Made by a program: the position numbers and the translations under genes
Source: Gammaproteobacteria bacterium
Lineage (GTDB): Bacteria > Pseudomonadota > Gammaproteobacteria > Arenicellales > UBA868
Reading direction: 5' to 3'
Length of the DNA: 42,255 nt
Assembly (NCBI GenBank): GCA_022451485.1
Contig: JAKUQS010000025.1
Span: 1 to 42,255, forward strand
Notes under the pieces: generated by a model
Database searches by the model: none
The model's input: only the letters and a program-made list of their open reading frames with translations
What the model was told of the DNA's origin: nothing
Shown: positions 9,105 to 17,520 of the stretch, piece after piece
Numbering within the stretch: position 1 is the stretch's first letter
Layout of the letters: the number at the start of each line of letters is the position of its first letter

Positions 9105-9797
9105 GTGTCGAACACCTCCAGATTTGATCCTGGCCTGTGGGCCGTAGTGCCTATCAAGAATTTTGACCGCGCCAAGGAACGCTTAGCGGGCATTCTGACC
9201 GCTTCAGAGCGCCAGTCCCTCTTTACCGCGATGTTAGAGGACGTACTGCAGACCTTGTCGCAATGCCCTGCACTGACCGGCATCGTATTGGTGACCCGCG
9301 AACCCCAGGCCCAGATCCTGGGACAGCGTTACGGAGCACGATCACTGATCGAGCAAAGCAATCTCGGCCACACCGCTGCCAGCACCCTGGGCGCACGCAG
9401 CCTGGCTGCCAACAAAGGGACCAGCATGTTGCAACTACCTGCCGACGTGCCGCTGATCAAGCCCGATGACATCAATGCACTGATCTTGGCACATGGCAAC
9501 GGGCCAGCCATCACTCTGGCTCCATCTCGAGATCATCGCGGATCCAACGCCGTCCTGTGCACGCCACCTGACCTGTTACCGCTGCAATTTGGCGATGACA
9601 GTTTTAAACCCCACCTTGCAGCCAGCCGAGCACTCAATATTGAACCGGCTGTGGTTGAGCGCCCGGGACTTGCGCTCGATATTGATACTCCCGACGATCT
9701 CGTTGCGCTTCTCGAAACACCCTCGGCCACGCGGACGTACGACTATCTGCGCTCAAGCGGTATTGACAAACGTGTGTTCGATCAGCAGAAAGATTAG
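9105..9797 (+). CDS. cofC: CofC/FbiD: 2-phospho-L-lactate (or phosphoenolpyruvate/3-phosphoglycerate) guanylyltransferase
   Basis: This 230-residue nucleotidyltransferase activates the three-carbon phospho-acid that becomes the side chain of F420, joining it to GMP from GTP. Landmarks are LWAVVPIKNFDRAKERLAG near the N-terminus (nucleotide-binding), GHTAAST, MLQLPADVPLIKPDD (about 107-121, metal-binding Asp), APSRDHRGSNAVL, FGDDSFKPHL and the C-terminal PGLALDIDTPDDL. All are CofC family signatures. It starts with GTG at 9105; no ATG lies between this and the conserved core, and the ribosome site is weak. Its stop (TAG) overlaps the stop of the convergent fgd gene by four bases. The acceptor (phospholactate, PEP or 3-phosphoglycerate) differs between lineages and is not decided by these motifs. 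Confidence 0.93.
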   Translation: MSNTSRFDPGLWAVVPIKNFDRAKERLAGILTASERQSLFTAMLEDVLQTLSQCPALTGIVLVTREPQAQILGQRYGARSLIEQSNLGHTAASTLGARSLAANKGTSMLQLPADVPLIKPDDINALILAHGNGPAITLAPSRDHRGSNAVLCTPPDLLPLQFGDDSFKPHLAASRALNIEPAVVERPGLALDIDTPDDLVALLETPSATRTYDYLRSSGIDKRVFDQQKD

Positions 9798-10807
9798 GCA
9801 ACGTCACCGAAACGATCGCGTAGCCGTGGCAATACTTCGCTTGAGTAAAGATCCAAGAAACGGATCTGATCTGGGCCCGGTGCATGAAATACCAGATGCG
9901 TGAACCCAAGATCAATCATCTCACTTAAACGCTCGACGTGCTCATCCGGGTCTGTTGAGACAATCCAGCGTTTAGCGGCGCGTTCGGCCGGCACCGCATC
10001 GGCCAGTTTTTCCATTTCGGCTGGATCCTCAACGCCGGTTTTCTCTTCCGGCGAGAGCGCGAGTGCAGCCCAGTGCCGCGTGTCTTCCATCGCTCGCACT
10101 CGATCGGTGTCGAAAGACACTTTCATCTCGATCATGTACTCAATATCATTCGCTTCACGACCACCGTTCTCTAGACCTTTTGCAACATTTGGCAACAAGG
10201 TCTCCCGATAAAGATCCGGCGCCTTACCACTGGTACAGATAAAGCCCTCAGCTACCCGCCCGGCGAGCCGCGCTGCGGTAGGGCCCGCGGCAGCAACATA
10301 AATGGGGATCAACTCATCCGGGCGATCGTAAATGGTCGCTCGTTCGGTCTGGAAATAATCACCCTCAAACGTCACTCGATCCTCTGTCCACAGCTGTCGC
10401 ATCAGTTCTATGGATTCACGCAGGCGACCAAACCGCTCCTTGAAACCAGGCCATTCCATGCCCGTGGCCGGCACCTCGTTCAGGGATTCGCCGGTGCCAA
10501 TGCCCAGGATGACTCGACCTGGACATAACAACCCAAGCGTGGCAAAAGCCTGCGCGACAATAGAAGGGTGGTAACGAAAGGTTGGCGTCAACACACTAGT
10601 GCCAATGATAGCCCGGGACGTCCGCTCACCCAGCGCACCCAACCAACCCAGAGAGTACGGTGCATGCCCATTGGTATGTCGCCACGGCTGAAAATGATCA
10701 CTCACCATGATCGAATCAAAGCCAACCTTCTCGGCATGAACTGAAAACTCAAGCAATTCACGCGGGCCAAACTGTTCAGCAGAGGCCTTGTATCCTATTT
10801 TCAACAT
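9794..10807 (-). CDS. fgd: F420-dependent glucose-6-phosphate dehydrogenase
   Basis: This 337-residue LLM-fold enzyme aligns closely with Mycobacterium tuberculosis FGD1. Shared segments include GYKASAEQFGPREL, VSDHFQPWRH, GERTSRAIIGTSVLTPTFRY, GIGTGESLNE, WPGFKERFGRLRES and FICTSGK. Counting residues, the active-site pair is Asp37/His38 with Trp42, and Glu106 matches the catalytic Glu109. The substrate-phosphate ligands Lys198, Lys259 and Arg283 of FGD1 correspond to Lys194, Lys255 and Arg279, all present. The reaction is glucose 6-phosphate + F420 to 6-phosphogluconolactone + F420H2. It lies 42 bases downstream of pgl, whose product handles the lactone, which strongly supports the assignment. 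An AGGAC site precedes the ATG. Some F420 sugar-phosphate dehydrogenases accept other hexose phosphates, so specificity is inferred. Confidence 0.94.
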   Translation of the reverse strand: MLKIGYKASAEQFGPRELLEFSVHAEKVGFDSIMVSDHFQPWRHTNGHAPYSLGWLGALGERTSRAIIGTSVLTPTFRYHPSIVAQAFATLGLLCPGRVILGIGTGESLNEVPATGMEWPGFKERFGRLRESIELMRQLWTEDRVTFEGDYFQTERATIYDRPDELIPIYVAAAGPTAARLAGRVAEGFICTSGKAPDLYRETLLPNVAKGLENGGREANDIEYMIEMKVSFDTDRVRAMEDTRHWAALALSPEEKTGVEDPAEMEKLADAVPAERAAKRWIVSTDPDEHVERLSEMIDLGFTHLVFHAPGPDQIRFLDLYSSEVLPRLRDRFGDVA

Positions 10808-10849
10808 GGGTCTTGTCCTGATCTAGGTATGGGTTTTCTTGAGGCGATG

Positions 10850-11560
10850 TTAGTCCGAACTCGCCGTCGCGTGATCGAGCTTAACGTCGGTGAATATGGT
10901 CGTGTTATCAACGCTGACTTGGCCCGCGGGTATATGTTGATCACGATCCCGCAAACGTGCCAGCATGGTGACTTTGTCCGCGCCTGTTGCCAACCAAAGG
11001 CGCTCGCGCGCTCGGTTAAGGGCTGGGAAAGTCAGCGTCATGCGTCGGTGCCCCCGATAAGACTCCGTCAAACCCACATCCCGGTCGGTCATCATTAGCA
11101 CTTCATCACCGGGTACCAATGAGGCTGTGTGTCCATCATCGCCCAGACCGAGATGCACCAAATCAATCACCACTGGGTCACCGGCAATCAAGGCCAGGGT
11201 CTTGGCATACGCCGTTGCAGCACGCGCCAGATCGTCACTCTCGACTGGCATCGGATAGGACTCAGCCTGGCTTGGCCCATCGGCCTGCAAAAGGGCGTCC
11301 TCAATCATTACCCAGTTGCGCGCGGCATCACCGCTCGGCGCCACGCGTTCATCCACCTGAAAAATGCGTACCTGTTCCCACGGTAGATCGGCCTTTGCGA
11401 ACGCGGCCAGCATGGCGTGGGGTGAGCGCCCTCCACTTAATGCCATAACGAAGACCCCTCTCGCCGAAATGGCTTCACGCGCACTAGCCTCCATCCGTAA
11501 AGCAGCCGCCTGTGCGGCTTCTTCAGGGCCAGCGTAGTTTTGAAACACGGGTTGGCTCAC
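10850..11560 (-). CDS. pgl: 6-phosphogluconolactonase (DevB/Pgl type)
   Basis: This 236-residue cytoplasmic enzyme hydrolyses 6-phosphogluconolactone to 6-phosphogluconate. The NagB/Pgl fold is shown by VMALSGGRSPHAM (38-50, phosphate loop), FQVDERVAP with RNW (67-83), HLGLGDDGHTASLVPG (136-151, His144 in the active-site loop) and MTLTFPALNRARERLWL with TGADKV. It starts with GTG and has only a weak ribosome site. It is the first gene of a leftward pair with fgd, 42 bases apart. Since FGD releases this enzyme's substrate, the pair looks like an F420-linked entry to the pentose phosphate pathway. No zwf or gnd gene is visible in the window. Confidence 0.93.
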   Translation of the reverse strand: MSQPVFQNYAGPEEAAQAAALRMEASAREAISARGVFVMALSGGRSPHAMLAAFAKADLPWEQVRIFQVDERVAPSGDAARNWVMIEDALLQADGPSQAESYPMPVESDDLARAATAYAKTLALIAGDPVVIDLVHLGLGDDGHTASLVPGDEVLMMTDRDVGLTESYRGHRRMTLTFPALNRARERLWLATGADKVTMLARLRDRDQHIPAGQVSVDNTTIFTDVKLDHATASSD

Positions 11561-11809
11561 ACGTTTAACTCAAGAGTAAAACGACCAGCACCAGATCTGT
11601 AGCCATATGCCTCGGCGCTGTATGATCGATAACACACATTGTTGTCCTTAATGGAATCTTGCTACCTGTCTTAAATTCGGCTGTACTGTAGGTTCGCCTG
11701 ATGTTTACATGGTAATTGCAGGTCTACAGCCTTGATGAAACTTACCATATATTACGAAGTCATTAGGTGACCACACCGGCCACCCTGCTTTGGACTACAA
11801 CCAGACACT
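11561..11809. promoter_or_regulatory. Divergent region between pgl-fgd and the cofGH-cofE-cofD operon
   Basis: At 249 bases this is the largest gap in the window, and it is AT-richer than its surroundings. It must hold the promoters of both the F420-reducing and F420-synthesising units. An inverted repeat GGCTGTA (11679-11685) / TACAGCC (11725-11731), with a nested CTGTAG/CTACAG pair, could form an operator or a leader stem. A -10-like TATATT lies at 11748-11753, but no -35 box is well placed for it. GTTGTC appears at 11641-11646, as in two other divergent gaps. No reading frame or RNA gene is apparent. Confidence 0.4.
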
Positions 11810-14290
11810 ATGATGCCAACGACTAAGCGCCTTCTTGATACCGCCGCCAGCGGCGGCACCATCAGCGACAGCGAAGCACATACGTTGTTCGGTACGAGCG
11901 ATCTCGAGTCTCTGCTCAGCGCAGCCCGTCAACGCCGGGATCAGGCCCACGGCACTGTTGTTAGTTACTCACCCAAAGTTTTTATTCCGCTGACCAAACT
12001 GTGTCGTGATGTATGTCGTTACTGCACATTTGCCGAACCCCCTCGCCGTGGCGAACAAGCCTATCTCAGTATCGAAGAAATGATCGACATCGCCAGCGCC
12101 GGTGCGAAAGCCGGCTGTCATGAAGCGCTGTTTACACTGGGTGATCAACCGGAACGTCGATACCGCGCTGCTCGTGAGGCGCTAGAAACACTGGGGCATG
12201 ACTCGACCATCGATTATCTGATCGAAGCCGCCCATGCTGTGCATGAAGCAACGGGCCTACTTCCGCATGTCAATCCGGGATTAATGAGCGCCGAGGAACT
12301 CGTTCGCTTGCGCCGCGTCTCAGTCTCCGCGGGTCTGATGCTTGAATCGAACGCCGAACGATTGACTGAGCGGGGTGGCCCCCATCACGGCTGCCCAGAC
12401 AAAACACCCTCGCTGAGACTGGCTTCGATTGAGCGGGCCGGTGAAGCCGCTATCCCCTTCACCAGCGGAATTCTTGTGGGGATTGGTGAGACCGAAGCGG
12501 AACGCATTGATTCATTCCTGGCGTTACGCACGCTCCATTCACGCTACCACCACTTGCAGGAAGTTATCGTTCAGAACTTCGTGCCCAAGGTAGGCACCGC
12601 CATGGCACGGGCCAAAGCACCACCGCTCGATGACCATCTGCGCAGCATCGCCATCGCGCGCCTGCTGTTCCCGCTCGAAGTCAGTATTCAAGCGCCCCCC
12701 AATCTGAGTCCCACCGTACTCGACCAACTCTTAGCAGCGGGCATCAACGACTGGGGCGGGGTGTCCCCGGTGACTCCAGATCATGTCAACCCGGAGCGAC
12801 CATGGCCGCAGTTCGATACGCTGCGCCGTGCCAGCGAAAATGCCGGCAAAGAACTCGTTGCACGCCTTCCGATTTATCCAGGTTATCTCGCTAATGCCGA
12901 CCGCTGGCTTGATCCCGCTATGCAACTGGCCGTGCGTGCCCATGCTGACGGCAGCGGCTATGCACGCGAAAACAACTGGACTGCCGGAGAGCACGGCAAA
13001 GTCGATTCGATCACCGCCCACATTCCTAGCAGCGACTCGGCGCTACCCCGCCACACATCAGCCAAGTCTAACCCGGTGCTCACTAACCTCCTTGACCAGG
13101 CACAGGCCGGGGAGCCACTGACAGAAGACCAAATTGCTCGCTTGTTTAGTGTTCGAGGACGGGAATTCGATCAGGTGATTCACGCGGCAGATCGTCTGCG
13201 TCAGTTGACAAGTGGCGATGTGGTCCGCTACGTGGTGAACCGCAATATTAATTACACCAACATCTGTTACTTCTCCTGCCGTTTCTGCGCCTTTTCGAAA
13301 CGCACTCGTGCGCCCGTCACGGGCGACAAACCCTACGACCTTGATCTCAAAGAGATCGGGCGACGCACCGCGGAAGCCTGGCAACGTGGGGCAACAGAGG
13401 TCTGCCTGCAGGGCGGCATTCACCCCGATTACACCGGTGAAACCTACATCGCGATCTGCCGTGCAGTTAAAGAAGCGGCCAGCGATATGCATATTCATGC
13501 GTTCTCCCCGCTGGAGGTCTGGCAGGGTGCGGCCACTCTGAAACTACCCCTTGACCAGTTTCTCAACGAACTTAGGCAGGCAGGTCTGGGGTCATTACCC
13601 GGCACTGCCGCTGAAATTCTCGATGACGAGATTCGCCAAATTATCTGCCCAGACAAAATTAACACCGAGCAATGGCTGGAAGTGATGCGTAATGCGCATT
13701 CGGTGGGCCTTCGAAGCACCGCCACCATCATGTTCGGGCATGTCGATGGACCCGCGCATTGGGCTCGCCACTTAAGCCGGATTCGCGCCCTACAGAGCCA
13801 GACCGGCGGCTTTACCGAGTTCGTGCCGTTACCGTTCGTTCACATGGAATCGCCGCTTTACCGCAAAGGTTGGGCGCGGCCGGGGCCCACTTATCGCGAA
13901 GCACTGCTCATGCATGCAGTACCTCGCCTGGTACTTAATCCGGGCATTACTAATATCCAAACCTCGTGGGTGAAAATGGGCCCCGACGGCGCGAAGGCGT
14001 GCCTTACAGCGGGTGCGAACGATCTCGGCGGGACCTTGATGAATGAATCGATCACGCGTGCAGCTGGAGCAGATTTTGGCCAGGAGCTGCCACCCGAAGC
14101 AATGGAAAAACTGATTCGGGCCAGCCAACGAATACCCGAGCAGCGGACCACTTTTTACGCCGAAGCGCCTAGTGAACGGACACAACAATCATTTGGCGCC
14201 GATGCACTCGAAGCCAACATTAATACTACCCCTGGCGCACGTAAATCTCACTCGCGTAGCGAGATAGTGCGCTTCGGGCCTAGCCAGTGA
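11810..14290 (+). CDS. fbiC: FO synthase, fused CofG-CofH (FbiC), dual radical SAM
   Basis: This 826-residue protein makes FO, the deazaflavin core of F420, from tyrosine and 5-amino-6-ribitylamino-uracil. The N-terminal CofG half has the radical-SAM motif Cys65-X3-Cys69-X2-Cys72 (LCRDVCRYCTFAE). The C-terminal CofH half has Cys486-X3-Cys490-X2-Cys493 (NICYFSCRFCAFSK). Each binds a [4Fe-4S] cluster. A linker near residues 400-430 separates the halves. The single-chain arrangement is typical of actinobacteria and of bacteria that share their F420 genes, whereas archaea usually have two proteins. The ATG at 11810 is followed by a second ATG, and the ribosome site is weak. Its TGA overlaps the cofE GTG as GTGA, so cofE is probably translationally coupled. 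Confidence 0.95.
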   Translation: MMPTTKRLLDTAASGGTISDSEAHTLFGTSDLESLLSAARQRRDQAHGTVVSYSPKVFIPLTKLCRDVCRYCTFAEPPRRGEQAYLSIEEMIDIASAGAKAGCHEALFTLGDQPERRYRAAREALETLGHDSTIDYLIEAAHAVHEATGLLPHVNPGLMSAEELVRLRRVSVSAGLMLESNAERLTERGGPHHGCPDKTPSLRLASIERAGEAAIPFTSGILVGIGETEAERIDSFLALRTLHSRYHHLQEVIVQNFVPKVGTAMARAKAPPLDDHLRSIAIARLLFPLEVSIQAPPNLSPTVLDQLLAAGINDWGGVSPVTPDHVNPERPWPQFDTLRRASENAGKELVARLPIYPGYLANADRWLDPAMQLAVRAHADGSGYARENNWTAGEHGKVDSITAHIPSSDSALPRHTSAKSNPVLTNLLDQAQAGEPLTEDQIARLFSVRGREFDQVIHAADRLRQLTSGDVVRYVVNRNINYTNICYFSCRFCAFSKRTRAPVTGDKPYDLDLKEIGRRTAEAWQRGATEVCLQGGIHPDYTGETYIAICRAVKEAASDMHIHAFSPLEVWQGAATLKLPLDQFLNELRQAGLGSLPGTAAEILDDEIRQIICPDKINTEQWLEVMRNAHSVGLRSTATIMFGHVDGPAHWARHLSRIRALQSQTGGFTEFVPLPFVHMESPLYRKGWARPGPTYREALLMHAVPRLVLNPGITNIQTSWVKMGPDGAKACLTAGANDLGGTLMNESITRAAGADFGQELPPEAMEKLIRASQRIPEQRTTFYAEAPSERTQQSFGADALEANINTTPGARKSHSRSEIVRFGPSQ

Positions 14291-15063
14291 CCACGGGCAG
14301 TACCGGCCTGATACTCACCGCCCTTACCGGCATTCCCTCTGTACAGCCCGGTGACGACCTAACAACGCTACTCGGCGATGCATTGGCACGCCAAGCACAA
14401 CCCCCGACGCATCAAGATGTGCTTGTCGTCAGCCAGAAAATCGTTTCAAAAGCCGAAGATCGCTACGTCTCGCTGTGTGATGTCAAACCGTCCAGTAAAG
14501 CACAGCAACTGGGACGCGAAACGGACAAGGACCCGGCGCTCATCGAGCTGATCTTGCAAGAGTCACGGGCCATCGTGCGACACCGACCAGGGCTTGTCAT
14601 CAGCGAGCACAATCTGGGCATGGTCATGGCCAACGCAGGGATCGATCAATCAAACGTCAGCGACGACGGTCGCGGCCCCCGAGTGCTCCTGTTGCCTCGA
14701 GATCCAGATGGCAGCAGCGCGGCCCTACGCAGCGCGCTCGAACAACGCTTTAGTGTTGAACTCGGCGTGATCATTGCCGACAGCGCGGGCCGCGCATGGC
14801 GCCACGGCGTTACCGGCATGGCGCTGGGCGCCGCTGGCCTACCGGCACTGATGGATTTGCGCGGCCAGCCTGATCTTGAAGGCCGCCCACTGGCAGTCAG
14901 CCTCACGGGCTTCGCCGATCAGATTGCCTCGGCAGCCCAGCTGTTGATGGGCGAAGGCGCCGAGGGACAACCGGCTGTGTGGGTCCAAGGCTTGTCATGG
15001 CAGTGCGAGAACAACGCTGCGCGCGATCTGATTCGCCCGCTGGAACAGGATTTGTTCCGCTGA
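14287..15063 (+). CDS. cofE: CofE: coenzyme F420-0:L-glutamate ligase, stand-alone
   Basis: This 258-residue GTP-dependent ligase adds gamma-linked glutamates to F420-0. Family segments are ALTGIPSVQPGDDL (about 13-26), DVLVVSQKIVSKAEDR (about 43-58), SRAIVRHRPGLVISEHNLGMV, then DSAGRAWRHGVTGMALGAAG and the C-terminal DQIASAAQLLMGE. The length matches archaeal CofE. Mycobacterial FbiB is about 450 residues because it adds a nitroreductase-like domain that reduces dehydro-F420-0; that domain is absent here and nothing downstream supplies it. The GTG start overlaps the fbiC stop, and cofD begins 5 bases after this stop. Confidence 0.93.
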   Translation: MTTGSTGLILTALTGIPSVQPGDDLTTLLGDALARQAQPPTHQDVLVVSQKIVSKAEDRYVSLCDVKPSSKAQQLGRETDKDPALIELILQESRAIVRHRPGLVISEHNLGMVMANAGIDQSNVSDDGRGPRVLLLPRDPDGSSAALRSALEQRFSVELGVIIADSAGRAWRHGVTGMALGAAGLPALMDLRGQPDLEGRPLAVSLTGFADQIASAAQLLMGEGAEGQPAVWVQGLSWQCENNAARDLIRPLEQDLFR

Positions 15064-15068
15064 CATCC

Positions 15069-16010
15069 ATGGCTGGTGTTCTGGCACTGTCCGGTGGAGT
15101 GGGCGGCGCGAAGCTCGCGCTCGGTCTCGATCGCATCCTACCCGCCGGCGCATTAACCGTAATCTGCAACACAGGGGATGACTTTGAACATCTGGGCCTG
15201 TCGATCTCACCCGACATCGATACCGTGCTCTACACCCTCGCCGGCATCGCAAATCCAGAGACGGGCTGGGGACGCGCCAACGAGACCTGGACATTCATGG
15301 CAACGCTGGCCGGCCTCGGCGGAGACACTTGGTTTCGGCTCGGCGACGCAGACCTTGCCGTACACATCGAAAGAACCCGCCGTCTGGCGGCCGGTGACGC
15401 TTTATCCGTCATCACCGAACACCTTCGAAGCCATCTTGGCATCCAGTCGACCGTGTTGCCAATGTCGAATCAACCCGTACGTACTCAGGTTGAAACATCC
15501 GAGGGAATGCTGCCATTCCAGCAGTACTTTGTGAAACGTCAGTGCGAGCCCGCCGTTCGCGGCTTCCATTTCGACGGCGCGAGCGATGCGATGCCACCAC
15601 CAGGTCTGACCGAACGGTTAGCCGATACACCACTCGAGGCCATTATTGTGTGTCCCTCGAATCCGTTTATCAGTATTGATCCCATCCTGGCGGTGCCGGG
15701 TCTTCGCCAGATGATTCACGATCACCCAGCCCCGGTCATTGCCGTCTCCCCAGTGATACAGGGCCGCGCCGTCAAAGGACCCACGGCAAAAATGATGTCT
15801 GAACTGGGTCTGGCGGTGACCTCGACCACCGTTGCAGCGCATTACGGCGAGTTAATCGACGCACTAGTGGTCGATCACAGTGATGACATCGAACCGAGCC
15901 GCAATGGCCCTGCCGTGTTACGCGCGGCCACCCTAATGCACTCACAGAAAGACAAGTGTGATCTGGCTCACACTATTCTCACCTACGCAAGAAACCTACC
16001 CAGCTGGTGA
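15069..16010 (+). CDS. cofD: CofD (FbiA): LPPG:FO 2-phospho-L-lactate transferase
   Basis: This 313-residue transferase moves the activated phospho-acid from the CofC product onto FO, giving F420-0 or a variant. Diagnostic segments are VLALSGGVGGAKLALGL at the N-terminus (residues 4-20), NTGDDFEHLGLSISPDIDTV (about 36-55), ETWTFM, RLGDADLAVHIERTRRL, CPSNPFISIDPIL (about 198-210) and AVSPVIQGRAVKGP. I start it at the ATG at 15069, which directly precedes the conserved loop and lies 5 bases after the cofE stop. A longer frame from 14979 would overlap cofE by 85 bases with unrelated residues. It closes the cofGH-cofE-cofD operon and converges on an LLM gene 49 bases away; no terminator hairpin is visible. 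Confidence 0.94.
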   Translation: MAGVLALSGGVGGAKLALGLDRILPAGALTVICNTGDDFEHLGLSISPDIDTVLYTLAGIANPETGWGRANETWTFMATLAGLGGDTWFRLGDADLAVHIERTRRLAAGDALSVITEHLRSHLGIQSTVLPMSNQPVRTQVETSEGMLPFQQYFVKRQCEPAVRGFHFDGASDAMPPPGLTERLADTPLEAIIVCPSNPFISIDPILAVPGLRQMIHDHPAPVIAVSPVIQGRAVKGPTAKMMSELGLAVTSTTVAAHYGELIDALVVDHSDDIEPSRNGPAVLRAATLMHSQKDKCDLAHTILTYARNLPSW

Positions 16011-16059
16011 TACGCCGGCCGTCCCAAGTGGACCCGTCGAGACCCAATCTCAGAGATCG

Positions 16060-17010
16060 TTAAACTCCCGGGCGCACCTCGTCTGCGAAATGCTGCATGG
16101 CATCCAACGACTGCGCTAACGTGTCCCGCTGAAAATTCAACATCAACCCCACCACGCCGGCATTCCTTAAAGCGGTTATGTCCTCCTGCAGGTCTTGCGC
16201 TGACCCGGTCAGCAGGTGTCGGCCACCACCTTCCAGCTTAACCGCGCCCTCATTAGCCCAAGTTGCACAGTACACCAGTGAAATGCTGGCCGGGTCACGG
16301 CCTTCTTCACTCGCGATCTCACCCAAACGGGCAACACGAGCGCTAAAACGCTCGATCGTGTCTAGCGGGAAGTGCGGATTGCTTCCAATCGGATACCACG
16401 TATCTCCATAGCGCGCTGTGCGCCGCAGTGCGGGTGCACTCTCTCCACCAACCCAGATCGGCGGGTGCGGATCCTGCACTGGCTTGGGTAGGAAGCTGAT
16501 ATTTCTGAACTGGACGAATTCTCCGTCAAACTCCGGATCGTCCTCAGTCCAAAGACATTTAAATACCTCGAGATATTCATCTGTCACGCGACCGCGTTGG
16601 TCAAACGACGGCACCCCCAATGCTTCAAACTCCTCTCGCATCCACCCCGCTCCAACCCCGAGCGTCATGCGCCCTTGCGAAAGGACGTCAATGGTCGCTA
16701 CCAGTTTCGCCTGCTCGACTGCACCGCGATGGGGAATCACCGTGACCGACGTGACGAGACGCGCTTGACGAGTCATGGCTGCAACAAAGGACAGCACGCT
16801 GAACTGGTCAAGGCAAGAGCCGGAGGCCGAGCCTGGAAAAGCTCCAGTCGCAGAATAGGGATATCGTGAGTCAATGGTTCGTGGAACAACGATATGATCT
16901 GGCACCGCCAGATAGGCAAACCCCAGTTCGTCAGCTCGTCGGGCTAATTGCCCCAAACTCTCGGGCTCAGCTAACGGGCCGCGTCCAGGTAAAGTCATTC
17001 CTATGTCCAT
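16060..17010 (-). CDS. LLM class F420-dependent oxidoreductase (TIGR03619-like)
   Basis: This 316-residue luciferase-like enzyme begins MDIGMTLPGRGP. Landmarks include YLAVPDHIVVPRTIDSRYPY (about 33-52), FVAAMTRQARLVTSVTVIPHR (about 75-95), GAVEQAKLVATIDVLSQGR (about 96-114), LGVGAGWMREEFEALG and FLPKPVQDPHPPIWVGGE. The PDH at 36-38 matches the aspartate-histidine pair at the cofactor face in F420-type members. A strong site (GAGGAG, 6-base spacer) precedes the ATG. It faces cofD tail to tail and is divergent from the PPOX gene with only 42 bases between starts, so the two probably share control. The substrate is unknown. Confidence 0.91.
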   Translation of the reverse strand: MDIGMTLPGRGPLAEPESLGQLARRADELGFAYLAVPDHIVVPRTIDSRYPYSATGAFPGSASGSCLDQFSVLSFVAAMTRQARLVTSVTVIPHRGAVEQAKLVATIDVLSQGRMTLGVGAGWMREEFEALGVPSFDQRGRVTDEYLEVFKCLWTEDDPEFDGEFVQFRNISFLPKPVQDPHPPIWVGGESAPALRRTARYGDTWYPIGSNPHFPLDTIERFSARVARLGEIASEEGRDPASISLVYCATWANEGAVKLEGGGRHLLTGSAQDLQEDITALRNAGVVGLMLNFQRDTLAQSLDAMQHFADEVRPGV

Positions 17011-17052
17011 GCTAGGCTCCTCACTCTTTCTAGTGTCATCGGTGATTACCCC

Positions 17053-17481
17053 ATGCTAACGGATGAAGTGCTTGCATTTCTAGACCGTCATTCGGTTGGA
17101 CGTTTCAGCACAGTCGACCCCAGGGGCCAACCCCATATCGTTCCGGTGTGTTATGGGGTGGAAGCGGAAACCGTTTATTTTAGTATTGACCAGAAACCCA
17201 AACAGGCAGCCCACAGACCATTGAAACGCATACGGAATCTTATTCACAACCCACGTGTCGCACTTATCGTTGATCATTACGAAGCAGACTGGACACAGCT
17301 TGGCTGGGTCATGATCCAGGGACAGGCAGAGCTATTGACGCATGGTCATGAACACACCCTTGCTCAGCACCAATTAAAGAATCGATACCCCCAACTGCAG
17401 AAAATGAAGATCGATGCCTTACCGGTGATCGCGATTAGAATCAAACACATCATTAGTTGGGGTGACCTTACCAGCGGTTGA
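17053..17481 (+). CDS. PPOX class probable F420-dependent oxidoreductase (TIGR03668, Rv0121c-like)
   Basis: This 142-residue protein has the split beta-barrel of the pyridoxamine-5-phosphate-oxidase-like FDOR superfamily. VGRFSTVDPRGQPHIVPVCYGV (about 15-36), YFSIDQKPKQ (about 42-51), LKRIRNLIHNPRVALIVDHYEADWTQLGWVMIQG (about 57-90) and the closing ISWGD are the features of the TIGR03668/Rv0121c group, whose members are associated with F420. The fold usually works as a homodimer. Function could be F420H2-dependent reduction or F420 binding and carriage. It is the first of four rightward genes; the next LLM starts 39 bases later. The ribosome site is weak. Confidence 0.88.
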   Translation: MLTDEVLAFLDRHSVGRFSTVDPRGQPHIVPVCYGVEAETVYFSIDQKPKQAAHRPLKRIRNLIHNPRVALIVDHYEADWTQLGWVMIQGQAELLTHGHEHTLAQHQLKNRYPQLQKMKIDALPVIAIRIKHIISWGDLTSG

Positions 17482-17520
17482 TCGCAACGTTCGGAAATCC
17501 AACTCAGGAGCTGTCGAAAA

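Noticed and set aside
14979..15068. N-terminal extension of cofD overlapping cofE
   Set aside because: The extra residues do not resemble CofD, and the ATG at 15069 directly precedes the conserved loop.
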